Assembly: GCF_000092025.1 (NCBI RefSeq)
Contig: NC_003063.2
Coordinates: 62,001 to 126,000, forward strand
DNA from: Agrobacterium fabrum str. C58
GTDB taxonomy: Bacteria; Pseudomonadota; Alphaproteobacteria; Rhizobiales; Rhizobiaceae
DNA length: 64,000 nucleotides
Direction of reading: 5' to 3'
Shown here piece after piece: positions 1 through 8,604 of this stretch (the stretch's first letter is position 1; every line of letters begins with the position of its first letter). The notes below the pieces were generated by a model. That model saw only the letters and a list, made by a program, of their open reading frames with translations, was not told the DNA's origin and made no database searches. Both the position numbers and the translations under genes were made by a program.

Positions 1-652
1 ACAGGACAACGATGAAGGTGGAGGCAGACACGAAGGCCGCGATGACACCGGACACAAAGTCCACCGGTGCTTCCGTCGCAATCCGCATATCCTCCGAGAG
101 CCGTGCTTCGGGATTTTGGTGGTCACCATCAATCAGGTTCAGCTGATAATAACGGCCATTTGCAATCCACCTGCCAACGAGTGCCTTCGTGAGCCAGGAA
201 CGCCAGCGCCGCTGAATACGCATTCTCACATAAACCTGTGAGGTGACGATGAAGACGCTACCGAGGACCAGCGGGGGGAAAATCGAGGCGAGAAAATAAA
301 CCGTCGACGCGTCCCGCTTCTCGATAGCGTCGAAAATGCCGCGATTCCAGATATTGATGCCATACTGAAAGCCGACATTTATACCGATCATCACCAATAG
401 TCCGAGCGTGAACGGCCATGCCAACGCATCGCCGCGCCGGCTCCAGAAGCCGCGAGCGCTGATCCAGAAGCGTTTCAGCAGGTATTTCCTGCGAACCTCT
501 TCCGCCTGCTCCGGGGTCAAGTCCGAAGCGGGTTCCATCTCCTCCGGCGGAGGCGGCTCATCGGTGTCAGGAGCATCCTGTTGAGATGCGGTTTGGGTGC
601 CAGTCTCGTCGGCACCAACGACCGGTTTCGGTCCTGCGTCTTTGTCACTCAT
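1..652 (-). CDS. BacA/SbmA-like ABC transporter, N-terminal part (cut by window edge)
   Basis: The reading frame starts at the ATG ending at 652 and runs off the left edge, so only about 217 N-terminal residues are visible. The first 45 residues are acidic and proline-rich (DEPPPPEEMEPAS) and probably cytoplasmic. They are followed by hydrophobic helices (WPFTLGLLVMIGINVGF, then FLASIFPPLVLGSVFIV), an RMRIQRRWRSWLTK stretch and a NPEARLSEDMR motif. That order is typical of the ABC_membrane_2 family (SbmA/BacA, YddA, ABCD-type exporters). The ATPase half that would separate a full ABC transporter from a BacA-type protein lies outside the window. It is divergent from the GGDEF gene at 905 across about 250 bases. 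Confidence 0.75.
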   Translation of the reverse strand, partial: MSDKDAGPKPVVGADETGTQTASQQDAPDTDEPPPPEEMEPASDLTPEQAEEVRRKYLLKRFWISARGFWSRRGDALAWPFTLGLLVMIGINVGFQYGINIWNRGIFDAIEKRDASTVYFLASIFPPLVLGSVFIVTSQVYVRMRIQRRWRSWLTKALVGRWIANGRYYQLNLIDGDHQNPEARLSEDMRIATEAPVDFVSGVIAAFVSASTFIVVL

Positions 653-904
653 GGGCGCTAAACGAACGATGCGTTGAAAGGTTTCACGGTTTCGTGATGC
701 CGCATGAAATATAGTGCCGGTGTTGCGCAGAGCTTTTCATAGGCCTCCAGATCCGCGACTTTCTGGTTTCGCCGCGACAGATCAAATCGATGGTTAACCG
801 CTTGCTGATTTCCCGTTTGACGATATGTCCTAGAACAACGAGACTCTGGAATTGGACCCGCCGCTGAGGTTTGTACGACCACGCGGCAAGCAGACGGCGC
901 CATC

Positions 905-2674
905 ATGCGACTTAGTACCATCACGAACCTGGCCTATGCTGTGACCCTGATACTCACGACGGTATCGGCGACCACTTTCATTCTGTCAGCCAGAAGCGCC
1001 TCTCAAGAGAGGGCGGCAATCCAGGATCATCTCGACATCAGCGATCTTGCCGAGGAACTGGCAATCATCGCGGATGAGCGCACCGAGGAAGCGCGACTTT
1101 ACGTCATGCGCGGCGACGAGCAGCATCTTGCAAAATTCTACGTCGACGAAGATCAGGAAAAGCACCTCGAAAACACCTTGGATAAACTCGCTGCACACGG
1201 TGTTTCGCCGCAAGAGGCGACATCCTTCGAGGAAATAAGAAAAAGCGCCGACGTCCTCGACAGGATGGAGCGCGAGGCCATCGGTTTTTATCGCTCCAGC
1301 CGCCAGAGCGAAGCACAACAGGTCTTGTTCGGCGATGAGTATTACCGACTGCACAGGGGCCTGCTGGATACCGTCGAGACGCTGAGAGAAACACTTGCGA
1401 CCCGCACGCAGGCAACTGTGGACCAGGCCAAAAGCCGAAGCGATTTCTACGGATCGATCGCCAAGGTGATGCTCGCCCTGACCGCGTTGATGTTTCTGGC
1501 CGTGCTCTATTTCGTCCTCAGCAGACGCGTTGCGGCACCGCTCATCAGGATGAGCAATATCGTCATGCGCCTTGCGCGGCAGGACTACAGTATCGACGTG
1601 CCCGACGAAGGACGTCGGGACGAGATTGGGGAAATGAACCAGGCGATCAGGATTTTCCGCAGCAACGGGCTGGAAAGGGATCGGCTTGACGCAGAACACC
1701 GCCGGAACCAGCGCATCAAGGATCTGATCCTGCAGATGATGCATCGCATTCAGGCATGTCAGAATCAGGACGAACTGTCCGACGTCGTTTCGAAATTCAT
1801 GCCGCAGATTTTCCCCGCTATTGCCGGCCGCCTGCTTGTGCTCAAGGAAAACAGTTCGCTTCTCCAATCGACCGGACAATGGTCCGACCCTTCGTTCTCC
1901 GCCCCGGAATTTTTGATCGACGATTGCTGGGCTCTGCGTCGTGGACGTCCCCACGTCAGCAACCAGGACGGCGACGATGTCGTCTGCCATCACCTTCAGG
2001 GGAGTTTCGGAACCGGCCTGTGCATACCGCTGACGGCTTTGGGCGAAACCGTCGGCTTGCTTTATCTCGAAATTCCAAAGAAGACCGACACGCTGGAGAC
2101 AGAGCGTCTGTATCTGGAACTCCTTGCCGAAAATATCGGCCTTGCCGTCGCAAACCTCCAGCTCCGTCAGCGGCTGGTTGGCATGGCAAGGCAGGACGCC
2201 TTGACCGGCCTGCTAAACCGCCGGTCACTTGACGAGGCGTTGAACCGGCACATTGAGAAGCCAACCGGTTCGCTTGCCTGTCTGATGCTGGACATCGACC
2301 ATTTCAAGCGCTTCAATGATCGCTTCGGCCATGATGCCGGTGATGCGGTGATGCAATATGTCGCCCAGGTGCTTTCCGAGGCGACCAGCGATCAGGGTAC
2401 GCTGTTTCGGTTCGGCGGCGAGGAATTCACCGTGCTGATGCCAGATGCAGGCATTGAGGATGCGACCAAGCTTGCGGAGAAACTCCGGCACGCCGTAGAA
2501 CGGGCGCCCTTCACCTACAGAGGCCGCCTGCTCGACCCGGTAACCATATCCATCGGCATCGCAACCGCACCGGGCGCAGGGACCGTGAGCAGCGTCCTGG
2601 AAAGGGCGGACGCCGCGTTGTTAAGCGCCAAACAGACCGGCCGGAACAAATGGGTATCGTCCGATTCCATGTGA
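905..2674 (+). CDS. Membrane-bound diguanylate cyclase (HAMP-GAF-GGDEF)
   Basis: A 589-residue inner-membrane signalling protein predicted to make cyclic di-GMP. One transmembrane helix lies near residues 8-30, then a helical periplasmic sensor of about 150 residues, a second helix near 187-207, a HAMP linker (RRVAAPLIRMSNIVMRLARQ), a GAF-like domain (about 265-425) and a GGDEF domain from about 429. The catalytic motif is GGEEF near residue 503, preceded by RF. The inhibitory RxxD I-site expected just before it is replaced by SDQG, so product feedback is probably absent. DALTGLLNRR and DIDHFKRFND mark the substrate and metal-binding part. No EAL domain is present. It appears to be a single-gene unit. 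Confidence 0.9.
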   Translation: MRLSTITNLAYAVTLILTTVSATTFILSARSASQERAAIQDHLDISDLAEELAIIADERTEEARLYVMRGDEQHLAKFYVDEDQEKHLENTLDKLAAHGVSPQEATSFEEIRKSADVLDRMEREAIGFYRSSRQSEAQQVLFGDEYYRLHRGLLDTVETLRETLATRTQATVDQAKSRSDFYGSIAKVMLALTALMFLAVLYFVLSRRVAAPLIRMSNIVMRLARQDYSIDVPDEGRRDEIGEMNQAIRIFRSNGLERDRLDAEHRRNQRIKDLILQMMHRIQACQNQDELSDVVSKFMPQIFPAIAGRLLVLKENSSLLQSTGQWSDPSFSAPEFLIDDCWALRRGRPHVSNQDGDDVVCHHLQGSFGTGLCIPLTALGETVGLLYLEIPKKTDTLETERLYLELLAENIGLAVANLQLRQRLVGMARQDALTGLLNRRSLDEALNRHIEKPTGSLACLMLDIDHFKRFNDRFGHDAGDAVMQYVAQVLSEATSDQGTLFRFGGEEFTVLMPDAGIEDATKLAEKLRHAVERAPFTYRGRLLDPVTISIGIATAPGAGTVSSVLERADAALLSAKQTGRNKWVSSDSM

Positions 2675-2830
2675 ATCGAAGGCATTAATCGCGATTTATT
2701 TCGCCGCTTCCCGCTGGCTGCGGTCTCCGGAGAAGAGGCTTGCCGTCAGCCGGCAGGCGCTGGGTTTCCGACGGTAGAACGCAAATCTCGAAAAATGACA
2801 TTGACAGCCCAGCGTTTTTACATTTCCTTG

Positions 2831-2856
2831 TAAACCGGTTTAGTAAATCGCTTTAC
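2831..2856. promoter_or_regulatory. Tandem LacI-type operators
   Basis: Two palindromes lie almost end to end: TAAACCGGTTTA (2831-2842, perfect) and GTAAATCGCTTTAC (2843-2856, one internal mismatch pair). Both fit the TAAANCGNTTTA shape typical of LacI-family operators. They sit 57 bases before the probable ATG of the LacI gene at 2913 and downstream of a TTGACA -35-like hexamer at 2801, so they are placed to repress that promoter. Confidence 0.7.
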
Positions 2857-2912
2857 AAAGCCGGTAGAGGTCGAGAAGGCCCGGATTGAGTGGAACAGAA
2901 AGCGGAAGTTCA

Positions 2913-3941
2913 ATGGCGCGTAACCATGCGACCAGTCTCAAAGATGTTGCCCAGGCGGCAGGGGTTTCCGTCGCGACCGTATCGCGTCTGTTGAACGGCA
3001 CGCTGGAGCTGCCCTCGGAAACGAAGACGCGGATCGAGACCGCCATTCGTGAGCTCAATTACGTTCCCAATCCCCACGCCCGGCGCTTGAGCCGGGGCCG
3101 CTCGGATACGATCGGCCTGGTCGTTCCCGACATTGGCAACCCGTTTTTCGGAATGCTGGTCGCGGCCGTGGAAGAAGAAGCCGACAGGCGCGGCCTTGCC
3201 CTGTCGCTGTTTGCGACGCTGAACCGCAAGGGCCGCGAATTGTCGTATCTGAGATTGCTCGCCCGCAATCACGTCGATGGTCTCGTCTTCATCACCAACC
3301 ATCCCAATACCGATGAACTGGCGGAACTGATCAATACCACCGGCAAGGTCGTGGTCGTCGATGAAGACGTTCCCGGCGCAACCGTTCCAAAACTCTTCTG
3401 CGACAATGAACAGGGCGGCCGCCTGGCAGGCGCGCATCTGGCAGAGCATGGACACAGCCGGGTTCTTTATGTCGGCGGCCCGGAGGACATGATCAGTACC
3501 GAACGCCGTTTTCGCGGAATGACATCCGCCCTTGCCGAACGAAAGTGCGAGGCAGAGCTTTCGATTACAAGATATTGTGGCGCCTACACCGTGGAATTCG
3601 GCAGGGCCGCTGCTCGCAGGTTTCTTGACGAGGGCCGGCCGGCGACGGCGGTATTTGCGAGTTCGGACGAAATCGCCATCGGTTTCGTCGAAGTGCTGCG
3701 GTCTGAAGGCGTGCGTATCCCGCAGGATGTCTCGATGATCGGTTTCGACGACGTCGGGCCGCTGCATCTGTTTGCCCCGCCGCTCACCGCCATTCGCCAG
3801 CCGGTCAGTGCAATCGGCCAACGCGCTTTGTCGCTTCTGCTTGAAACCAACTGGGATGAGGGCGCTCCACCGCTGTCGGAGGAGCTGCTACCCGTCGAAA
3901 TCGTCGTGCGTGAATCCGTTGCGCCGCCCGCGATCAAATAA
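2913..3941 (+). CDS. LacI-family transcriptional regulator
   Basis: A 342-residue repressor-type protein. The N-terminal helix-turn-helix reads LKDVAQAAGVSVATVSRLLNG, followed by a hinge helix and a periplasmic-binding-protein-like sensor domain (GLVVPDIGNPFFGMLV to the end). I start it at the ATG at 2913, which has GGAAG seven to eight bases upstream, rather than at the in-frame TTG at 2886. It is first in a run of same-strand genes encoding a sugar-type importer and hydrolases, and the tandem operators at 2831-2856 lie just upstream. It is therefore likely an autoregulated local repressor whose inducer is the imported compound or a product of it. Confidence 0.92.
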   Translation: MARNHATSLKDVAQAAGVSVATVSRLLNGTLELPSETKTRIETAIRELNYVPNPHARRLSRGRSDTIGLVVPDIGNPFFGMLVAAVEEEADRRGLALSLFATLNRKGRELSYLRLLARNHVDGLVFITNHPNTDELAELINTTGKVVVVDEDVPGATVPKLFCDNEQGGRLAGAHLAEHGHSRVLYVGGPEDMISTERRFRGMTSALAERKCEAELSITRYCGAYTVEFGRAAARRFLDEGRPATAVFASSDEIAIGFVEVLRSEGVRIPQDVSMIGFDDVGPLHLFAPPLTAIRQPVSAIGQRALSLLLETNWDEGAPPLSEELLPVEIVVRESVAPPAIK

Positions 3942-3973
3942 AAAGCAACGAAACCAACAGAGGAAGAACGATA

Positions 3974-4927
3974 ATGCCAAATTTCAAACGTCGATATTTC
4001 TCCGCCGCTCTCGCCGCAACCGTCCTTGCCGGCGCGACTTTATCCGCTGGTCTGGTCCAGGCTGCCGAAAAGACCATTGCCCTGGTGCAGATCAACCAGC
4101 AGGCGCTGTTTTTCAACCAGATGAACGAAGGAGCGGAAAAGGCCGCTAAGGAAGCCGGCGTCAAGCTGGTGATCTTTAACGCCAACAACGATCCCGCAGC
4201 CCAGAACAGCGCCATCGAAACCTACATCCAGCAGAAGGTTGACGGCATCGCCGTGGTCGCCATCGATGTCAACGGCATCATGCCGGCCGTAAAACAGGCC
4301 GCCGCCGCCAATATTCCCGTCGTCGCGATTGACGCCATCCTGCCGGAGGGTCCGCAGAAGGCGCAGATCGGCGTGGATAACGGCAAAGCCGGCGCCGACA
4401 TGGGAAAATTTTTCCTCGACTACGTGAAGTCCGATATGGGCGGCAAGGCCAAGATCGGCGTCGTTGGTGCGCTGAACTCCTTCATCCAGAACATCCGCCA
4501 GAAGGGTTTTGAAGACACGATCAAGGACAAGACCGGTATCACGACGGCTGGTGTCGTCGATGGCCAGAACGTTCAGGACACTGCACTGTCGGCAGCGGAA
4601 AACCTGATCACCGGCAATCCAGATATGACGGCAATTTATGCCACGGGTGAGCCGGCTCTTCTCGGAGCGGTTGCCGCCGTTGAAAGCCAGAGCAAGCAGA
4701 AAGACATCAAGGTGTTTGGCTGGGATCTGACCAAACAGGCGATCACCGGCATTGATGCGGGTTATGTCGCAGGCGTCATCCAGCAGGATCCTGCCGAGAT
4801 GGGTGCAGCCGCAGTCAAGGCGCTCAAGACGGTCGCCGATGGCGGCACCGTCGAAAAGACCATCGCCGTGCCGGTCACCATCGTCACCAAGGCCAATGTC
4901 GAACCTTACCGCGCGGTTTTCAAATGA
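3974..4927 (+). CDS. CUT2-type sugar ABC importer, periplasmic binding protein
   Basis: A 317-residue secreted protein. The Sec signal (basic MPNFKRRYF, hydrophobic core, VQA-AEK cleavage) is followed by a Peripla_BP_4 fold of the ribose/galactose class: IALVQINQQALFFNQMNEGAEKA, then DGIAVVAIDVNGI and VVAIDAI. It delivers ligand to the permease at 5724. It begins 32 bases after the regulator and overlaps the ATPase gene by four bases (ATGA). The ligand cannot be read from sequence; the following hydrolases suggest something other than a plain pentose. Confidence 0.9.
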   Translation: MPNFKRRYFSAALAATVLAGATLSAGLVQAAEKTIALVQINQQALFFNQMNEGAEKAAKEAGVKLVIFNANNDPAAQNSAIETYIQQKVDGIAVVAIDVNGIMPAVKQAAAANIPVVAIDAILPEGPQKAQIGVDNGKAGADMGKFFLDYVKSDMGGKAKIGVVGALNSFIQNIRQKGFEDTIKDKTGITTAGVVDGQNVQDTALSAAENLITGNPDMTAIYATGEPALLGAVAAVESQSKQKDIKVFGWDLTKQAITGIDAGYVAGVIQQDPAEMGAAAVKALKTVADGGTVEKTIAVPVTIVTKANVEPYRAVFK

Positions 4928-5727
4928 TTGCCGCCGGACAGCCCACAGGCGCTGTCGACGGCGCCGGGGGAGATGTTCTCTCCCGGCAGCCCGATCGTGA
5001 AGCGCGTATCTCACTGCGTAATATCCGCAAGACATTCGGCTCGCATCAGGCGCTACGCGGCGTCGATCTCGATATCTTTCCCGGCGAATGCCTCGGCCTC
5101 GTCGGGGACAATGCGGCCGGTAAATCAACCCTCACCAAGGTGATCTCCGGAACCTACATCCCGGACGACGGCACGATCACCATGGAAGGCGAAGCCATTC
5201 GCTTTTCAGGCCCTGCCGATGCCCGCAACCGCAACATCGAGATGGTTTTCCAGGACCTCAGCCTCTGCGACCATATCGATGTCGTGGGTAATCTCTTTCT
5301 CGGGCGCGAGATTACCAAGGGTCCGTTTCTCGACCGGCCAACCATGCTTTCGGAAGCCCGCAAGATGCTGGATGCGCTGGAAATCCGCATTCCGCGTCTC
5401 ACCTCCAAGGTGGAGAAACTGTCCGGTGGCCAGCGGCAGGCAATTGCCATTGCGCGGGCGGCCTCCTTCAATCCGAAGGTTCTGATCATGGACGAGCCGA
5501 CATCGGCGCTTGCCGTGGCTGAAGTGGAAGCCGTGCTCTCGCTTATCAATCGAGTCAAGGCAAAGGGCGTGTCAGTCATCCTCATCACCCACCGCCTTCA
5601 GGATCTCTTCCGTGTCTGCGACCGCATCGCCGTCATGTATGAGGGCACCAAGGTGGCGGAGCGCCAGATCAACGACACCAGCCTCGAGGATCTCGTGCGG
5701 CTGATCGTGGGAGGGCAACGTCATTGA
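4924..5727 (+). CDS. CUT2-type sugar ABC importer, ATPase (single domain)
   Basis: A 267-residue ABC ATPase. Walker A is GDNAAGKST (about residue 62), the signature LSGGQRQ is near 165, Walker B is VLIMDEPTSA near 188 and the H-loop is ITHR. RbsA/MglA-type partners normally carry two ATPase domains (about 500 residues). This one has one, as in the rhizobial fructose importer protein FrcA, so it probably works as a homodimer. About 30 residues before the ABC fold are unlike a normal start, so an internal start is possible. The start overlaps the binding-protein stop, and the stop overlaps the permease start. Confidence 0.9.
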   Translation: MIAAGQPTGAVDGAGGDVLSRQPDREARISLRNIRKTFGSHQALRGVDLDIFPGECLGLVGDNAAGKSTLTKVISGTYIPDDGTITMEGEAIRFSGPADARNRNIEMVFQDLSLCDHIDVVGNLFLGREITKGPFLDRPTMLSEARKMLDALEIRIPRLTSKVEKLSGGQRQAIAIARAASFNPKVLIMDEPTSALAVAEVEAVLSLINRVKAKGVSVILITHRLQDLFRVCDRIAVMYEGTKVAERQINDTSLEDLVRLIVGGQRH

Positions 5728-6728
5728 CCGTCTATACCGAACGCGCCAAAGGCTCGCCGCTCTCGGATTTCTTCGCCGAGAATGCACAGGTGCTTTCCAT
5801 CGCAGCCTTTTTTGCCCTCTGCATGGTGTTCTTCTCCGTGACCACGGATACGTTTCTGACGGCCGGCAATCTTCTGAACGTCGTCCGTCAGGCCGCACCG
5901 ATCCTGATCGTCTCCGTCGCGATGACATTCGTCATCATCACGGGCGGTATCGATCTGTCTGTCGGCTCGATGGTCGCCCTGATCAACGCCGTTGGCGCCA
6001 TCCTGCTCGCGGCCGGTTACCCCTGGCCGCTGGTTGTCGTTGCCATGCTGGTGCTCGGCGGCGGGCTTGGCCTGGTGCAGGGCTGGTTCATTGCCTATCA
6101 AGGTATTCCGGCCTTCATCGTCACGCTTGCCGGTCTCTCCATCCTGCGCGGTGTCGCCCTCTACATCACACAGGGATATTCCGTTCCGATACCGGATGCG
6201 CCGGGGTTCTTTTACCTCGGCAGGGGTGATTTTCTCGGTATGCCCGTCCCTGCCCTGATCGGCGTCGTCGTTACCGTGATCGCCTATATCGTTCTTTCGA
6301 GCACCCGCTATGGTCGTCGTGTCGTCGCGGTCGGCTCCAATCCGGAAGCGGCGCGCCGCGTGGGAATGCCCGCCAAATGGATTCTCGCCTCGGTCTATCT
6401 GGCCGCAGGCGTGGCTTCAGCCATTGCCGGGCTCATGATTGCGGCGCGGCTGGGGTCAGGATCGTCGAATGCGGCAGTCGGGTTCGAGCTTCAGGTGGTG
6501 GCGGCCGTGGTTCTGGGCGGCACGTCGCTGATGGGCGGACGCGGCACCATTCTTGGCACGGTACTGGGCACCATGACCATCGCCGTTATCGGCAACGGTC
6601 TTATCCTCATGCACATCTCTCCCTTCTTCACCCAGATCGTGACGGGCGCCATCATCCTTGCCGCAATCTGGCTCAACACACGCATCTTCACCGCGAACTT
6701 CCGCCTTGGCGTGAAGAGAAAGGGCTGA
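5724..6728 (+). CDS. CUT2-type sugar ABC importer, permease
   Basis: A 334-residue inner-membrane permease of the RbsC/FrcB family with about eight to ten hydrophobic helices and the family motif ITGGIDLSVGSMVAL. The start is a TTG codon overlapping the ATPase stop (TTGA), supported by GGAGGG eight bases upstream. The C-terminal half carries GGTSLMGGRGTILGT, also typical of the family. It completes the importer with the genes at 3974 and 4924 and is followed four bases later by the phosphotriesterase-family gene. Confidence 0.92.
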   Translation: MTVYTERAKGSPLSDFFAENAQVLSIAAFFALCMVFFSVTTDTFLTAGNLLNVVRQAAPILIVSVAMTFVIITGGIDLSVGSMVALINAVGAILLAAGYPWPLVVVAMLVLGGGLGLVQGWFIAYQGIPAFIVTLAGLSILRGVALYITQGYSVPIPDAPGFFYLGRGDFLGMPVPALIGVVVTVIAYIVLSSTRYGRRVVAVGSNPEAARRVGMPAKWILASVYLAAGVASAIAGLMIAARLGSGSSNAAVGFELQVVAAVVLGGTSLMGGRGTILGTVLGTMTIAVIGNGLILMHISPFFTQIVTGAIILAAIWLNTRIFTANFRLGVKRKG

Positions 6729-6732
6729 TGCG

Positions 6733-7800
6733 ATGACCACGGAACTGTCTGAAGGACATATCCGGTCGGGAAAGATCATGACCGTGCGTGGCCCGATCGC
6801 TACGGATCAACTCGGCGTCACGCTGATGCACGAGCACATCCTCAACGATTGCCGTTGCTGGTGGAACGCCCCCAAGACAGCGGAGAGGCAATATCTTGCC
6901 GAAGGTTTCGTCTGCATGGAAATCATCGGCGAGCTACGCCAGGATCCCTTCGTCAACAAGCACAATATCACGCTGGATGACGAACCGCTGGCGATTGCGG
7001 AACTGAAGGATTTCGTCGCTGCCGGTGGACAGACGGTTGTGGAGCCGACCTGCCAGGGTATCGGCAGAAATCCGCTGGCGATGCGACGGATTTCACAAGC
7101 GACCGGGCTCAACATCGTCATGGGAGCGGGTTATTACCTTGCGTCCTCCCACCCCGAAAAGGTGGCCGGGCTGACGGTCGATGCCATCGCCGACGAGATC
7201 GTGCAGGAGGCGCGACACGGCGTCGATGGCACCGATGTCCGCATCGGTCTGATAGGCGAAATTGGGGTATCGGCGGATTTCACGGCTGCGGAGGAAAAGT
7301 CCCTTCGCGGGGCTGCGCAGGCGCATGTGCGCACCGGCCTGCCCCTGATGGTTCATCTGCCGGGATGGCTTCGGCTGGGACACCGGGTTCTCGACGTCGT
7401 CGCGGAGGAAGGTGCGGATCTGAACCATACCGTTCTTTGCCACATGAACCCGTCCCATGCCGACATTGCCTACCAGAGCGAACTTGCAGGCCGCGGCGCC
7501 TTTATCGAATATGACATGATCGGCATGGATTTTTTCTATGCCGACCAGCAGGTGCAGTGCCCCAGCGACGAGGACGCTGCCCGTTCTATCGTCACGCTGG
7601 TGGAAGGCGGTTACCTCGACCGCATTCTGCTTTCCCACGACGTCTTCCTGAAAATGATGCTGACGCGATATGGCGGCAATGGCTACGCCTATATTCTCAA
7701 GCACTTCCTGCCGCGCCTGAAACGGCATGGGCTCGACGACGTCACTCTTCAAACCCTTATGCGGGATAATCCGCGCTCGGTCTTCCAGGCGAAGACCTGA
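6733..7800 (+). CDS. Phosphotriesterase-family metal hydrolase
   Basis: A 355-residue amidohydrolase-superfamily TIM barrel. The metal ligands are visible: H33-E-H35 (LMHEH), E176 (IGEIGVS) where classical phosphotriesterase has a carboxylated lysine, H208 (MVHLPG), H237 (CHMNPSH) and D303 (LLSHD). The Glu-bridged form is shared by PTE-homology proteins and several lactonases, so a lactone, ester or phosphoester of a sugar-like compound is a more likely substrate than an organophosphate. It lies four bases after the permease gene, so the substrate is probably derived from the imported compound. Confidence 0.88.
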   Translation: MTTELSEGHIRSGKIMTVRGPIATDQLGVTLMHEHILNDCRCWWNAPKTAERQYLAEGFVCMEIIGELRQDPFVNKHNITLDDEPLAIAELKDFVAAGGQTVVEPTCQGIGRNPLAMRRISQATGLNIVMGAGYYLASSHPEKVAGLTVDAIADEIVQEARHGVDGTDVRIGLIGEIGVSADFTAAEEKSLRGAAQAHVRTGLPLMVHLPGWLRLGHRVLDVVAEEGADLNHTVLCHMNPSHADIAYQSELAGRGAFIEYDMIGMDFFYADQQVQCPSDEDAARSIVTLVEGGYLDRILLSHDVFLKMMLTRYGGNGYAYILKHFLPRLKRHGLDDVTLQTLMRDNPRSVFQAKT

Positions 7801-7824
7801 CGAACCTATGGAAACGGAAAGATC

Positions 7825-8595
7825 ATGACAAAAAAAGTGCTTCTCGTCGGTGAAAGCTGGGTCAGTTCCGCCACCCACTACAAGGGCTTCGATCAATTTG
7901 GCAGCGTCACCTTTCACCTGGGCGCAGAGCCGCTGGTGAAGGCACTCGAGGGCAGCGAATACGAGCTGACTTATATGACTGCCCATGATGCGGTGGAGAA
8001 GTTTCCCTTCGAGATGGCAGGGCTCGATGCCTATGACGCCATCATCCTCTCGGATATCGGTTCGAACTCGCTCCTGTTGCCGCCGGCCGTCTGGCTGCAC
8101 TCGAAAACCGTGCCGAACCGGTTGAAGCTCATCAAGGCATGGGTGGAAAAGGGTGGCGGCCTGCTGATGGTTGGTGGCTATTTCTCCTTCCAGGGCATCG
8201 ACGGCAAGGCGCGCTGGCGCCGCACGCCGGTGGAAGATACGCTTCCCGTTACCTGCCTTCCATGGGACGACCGCGTGGAAATTCCGGAAGGCTCGACAGC
8301 CGATATTCTGAAACCAGACCATCCGACCGTCGCAGGCCTTTCCGGCGAGTGGCCGCTCCTGCTCGGTGTCAACGAGGTCGAGGTGCGTGATCGCACCGAT
8401 GTCGAAGTGGTTGCCCGGCTGCCGGAAGATCAGGGCTCCCATCCGCTGCTCGTGACCGGAGGTTTTGGCCAGGGCCGAACGGCAGCATGGACGTCCGATA
8501 TTGGTCCGCACTGGCTCTCACCCGCCTTCTGCGAATGGGATGGGTACGGGCGCCTGTGGAAGAACATTCTCGGCTGGCTGACGGAAAAGCCGTGA
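7825..8595 (+). CDS. Glutamine amidotransferase-like protein (GATase1_like), catalytic Cys absent
   Basis: A 256-residue cytoplasmic protein of the PF07090-type class-I glutamine-amidotransferase-like fold. It opens with KKVLLVGESW and has the nucleophile-elbow region GGGLLMVGGYFSFQG. Where an active glutaminase has Cys in the G-x-C-x-G turn, this protein has Tyr in GGYFS, so it is unlikely to hydrolyse glutamine. The C-terminal part (GGFGQGRTAAWTSDIGPHW) is well kept in this group. It follows the PTE-family gene by 24 bases. Its role is unknown; a sugar-binding or trehalose-utilisation (ThuA)-like role is possible but unproven. Confidence 0.8.
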   Translation: MTKKVLLVGESWVSSATHYKGFDQFGSVTFHLGAEPLVKALEGSEYELTYMTAHDAVEKFPFEMAGLDAYDAIILSDIGSNSLLLPPAVWLHSKTVPNRLKLIKAWVEKGGGLLMVGGYFSFQGIDGKARWRRTPVEDTLPVTCLPWDDRVEIPEGSTADILKPDHPTVAGLSGEWPLLLGVNEVEVRDRTDVEVVARLPEDQGSHPLLVTGGFGQGRTAAWTSDIGPHWLSPAFCEWDGYGRLWKNILGWLTEKP

Positions 8596-8604
8596 TCGAC
8601 AGGC

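Noticed and set aside
6733..7800. Organophosphate-degrading phosphotriesterase (opd) assignment
   Set aside because: The bridging lysine of Opd is a Glu here and the gene sits in a sugar-type catabolic locus, so only the broad family is claimed.
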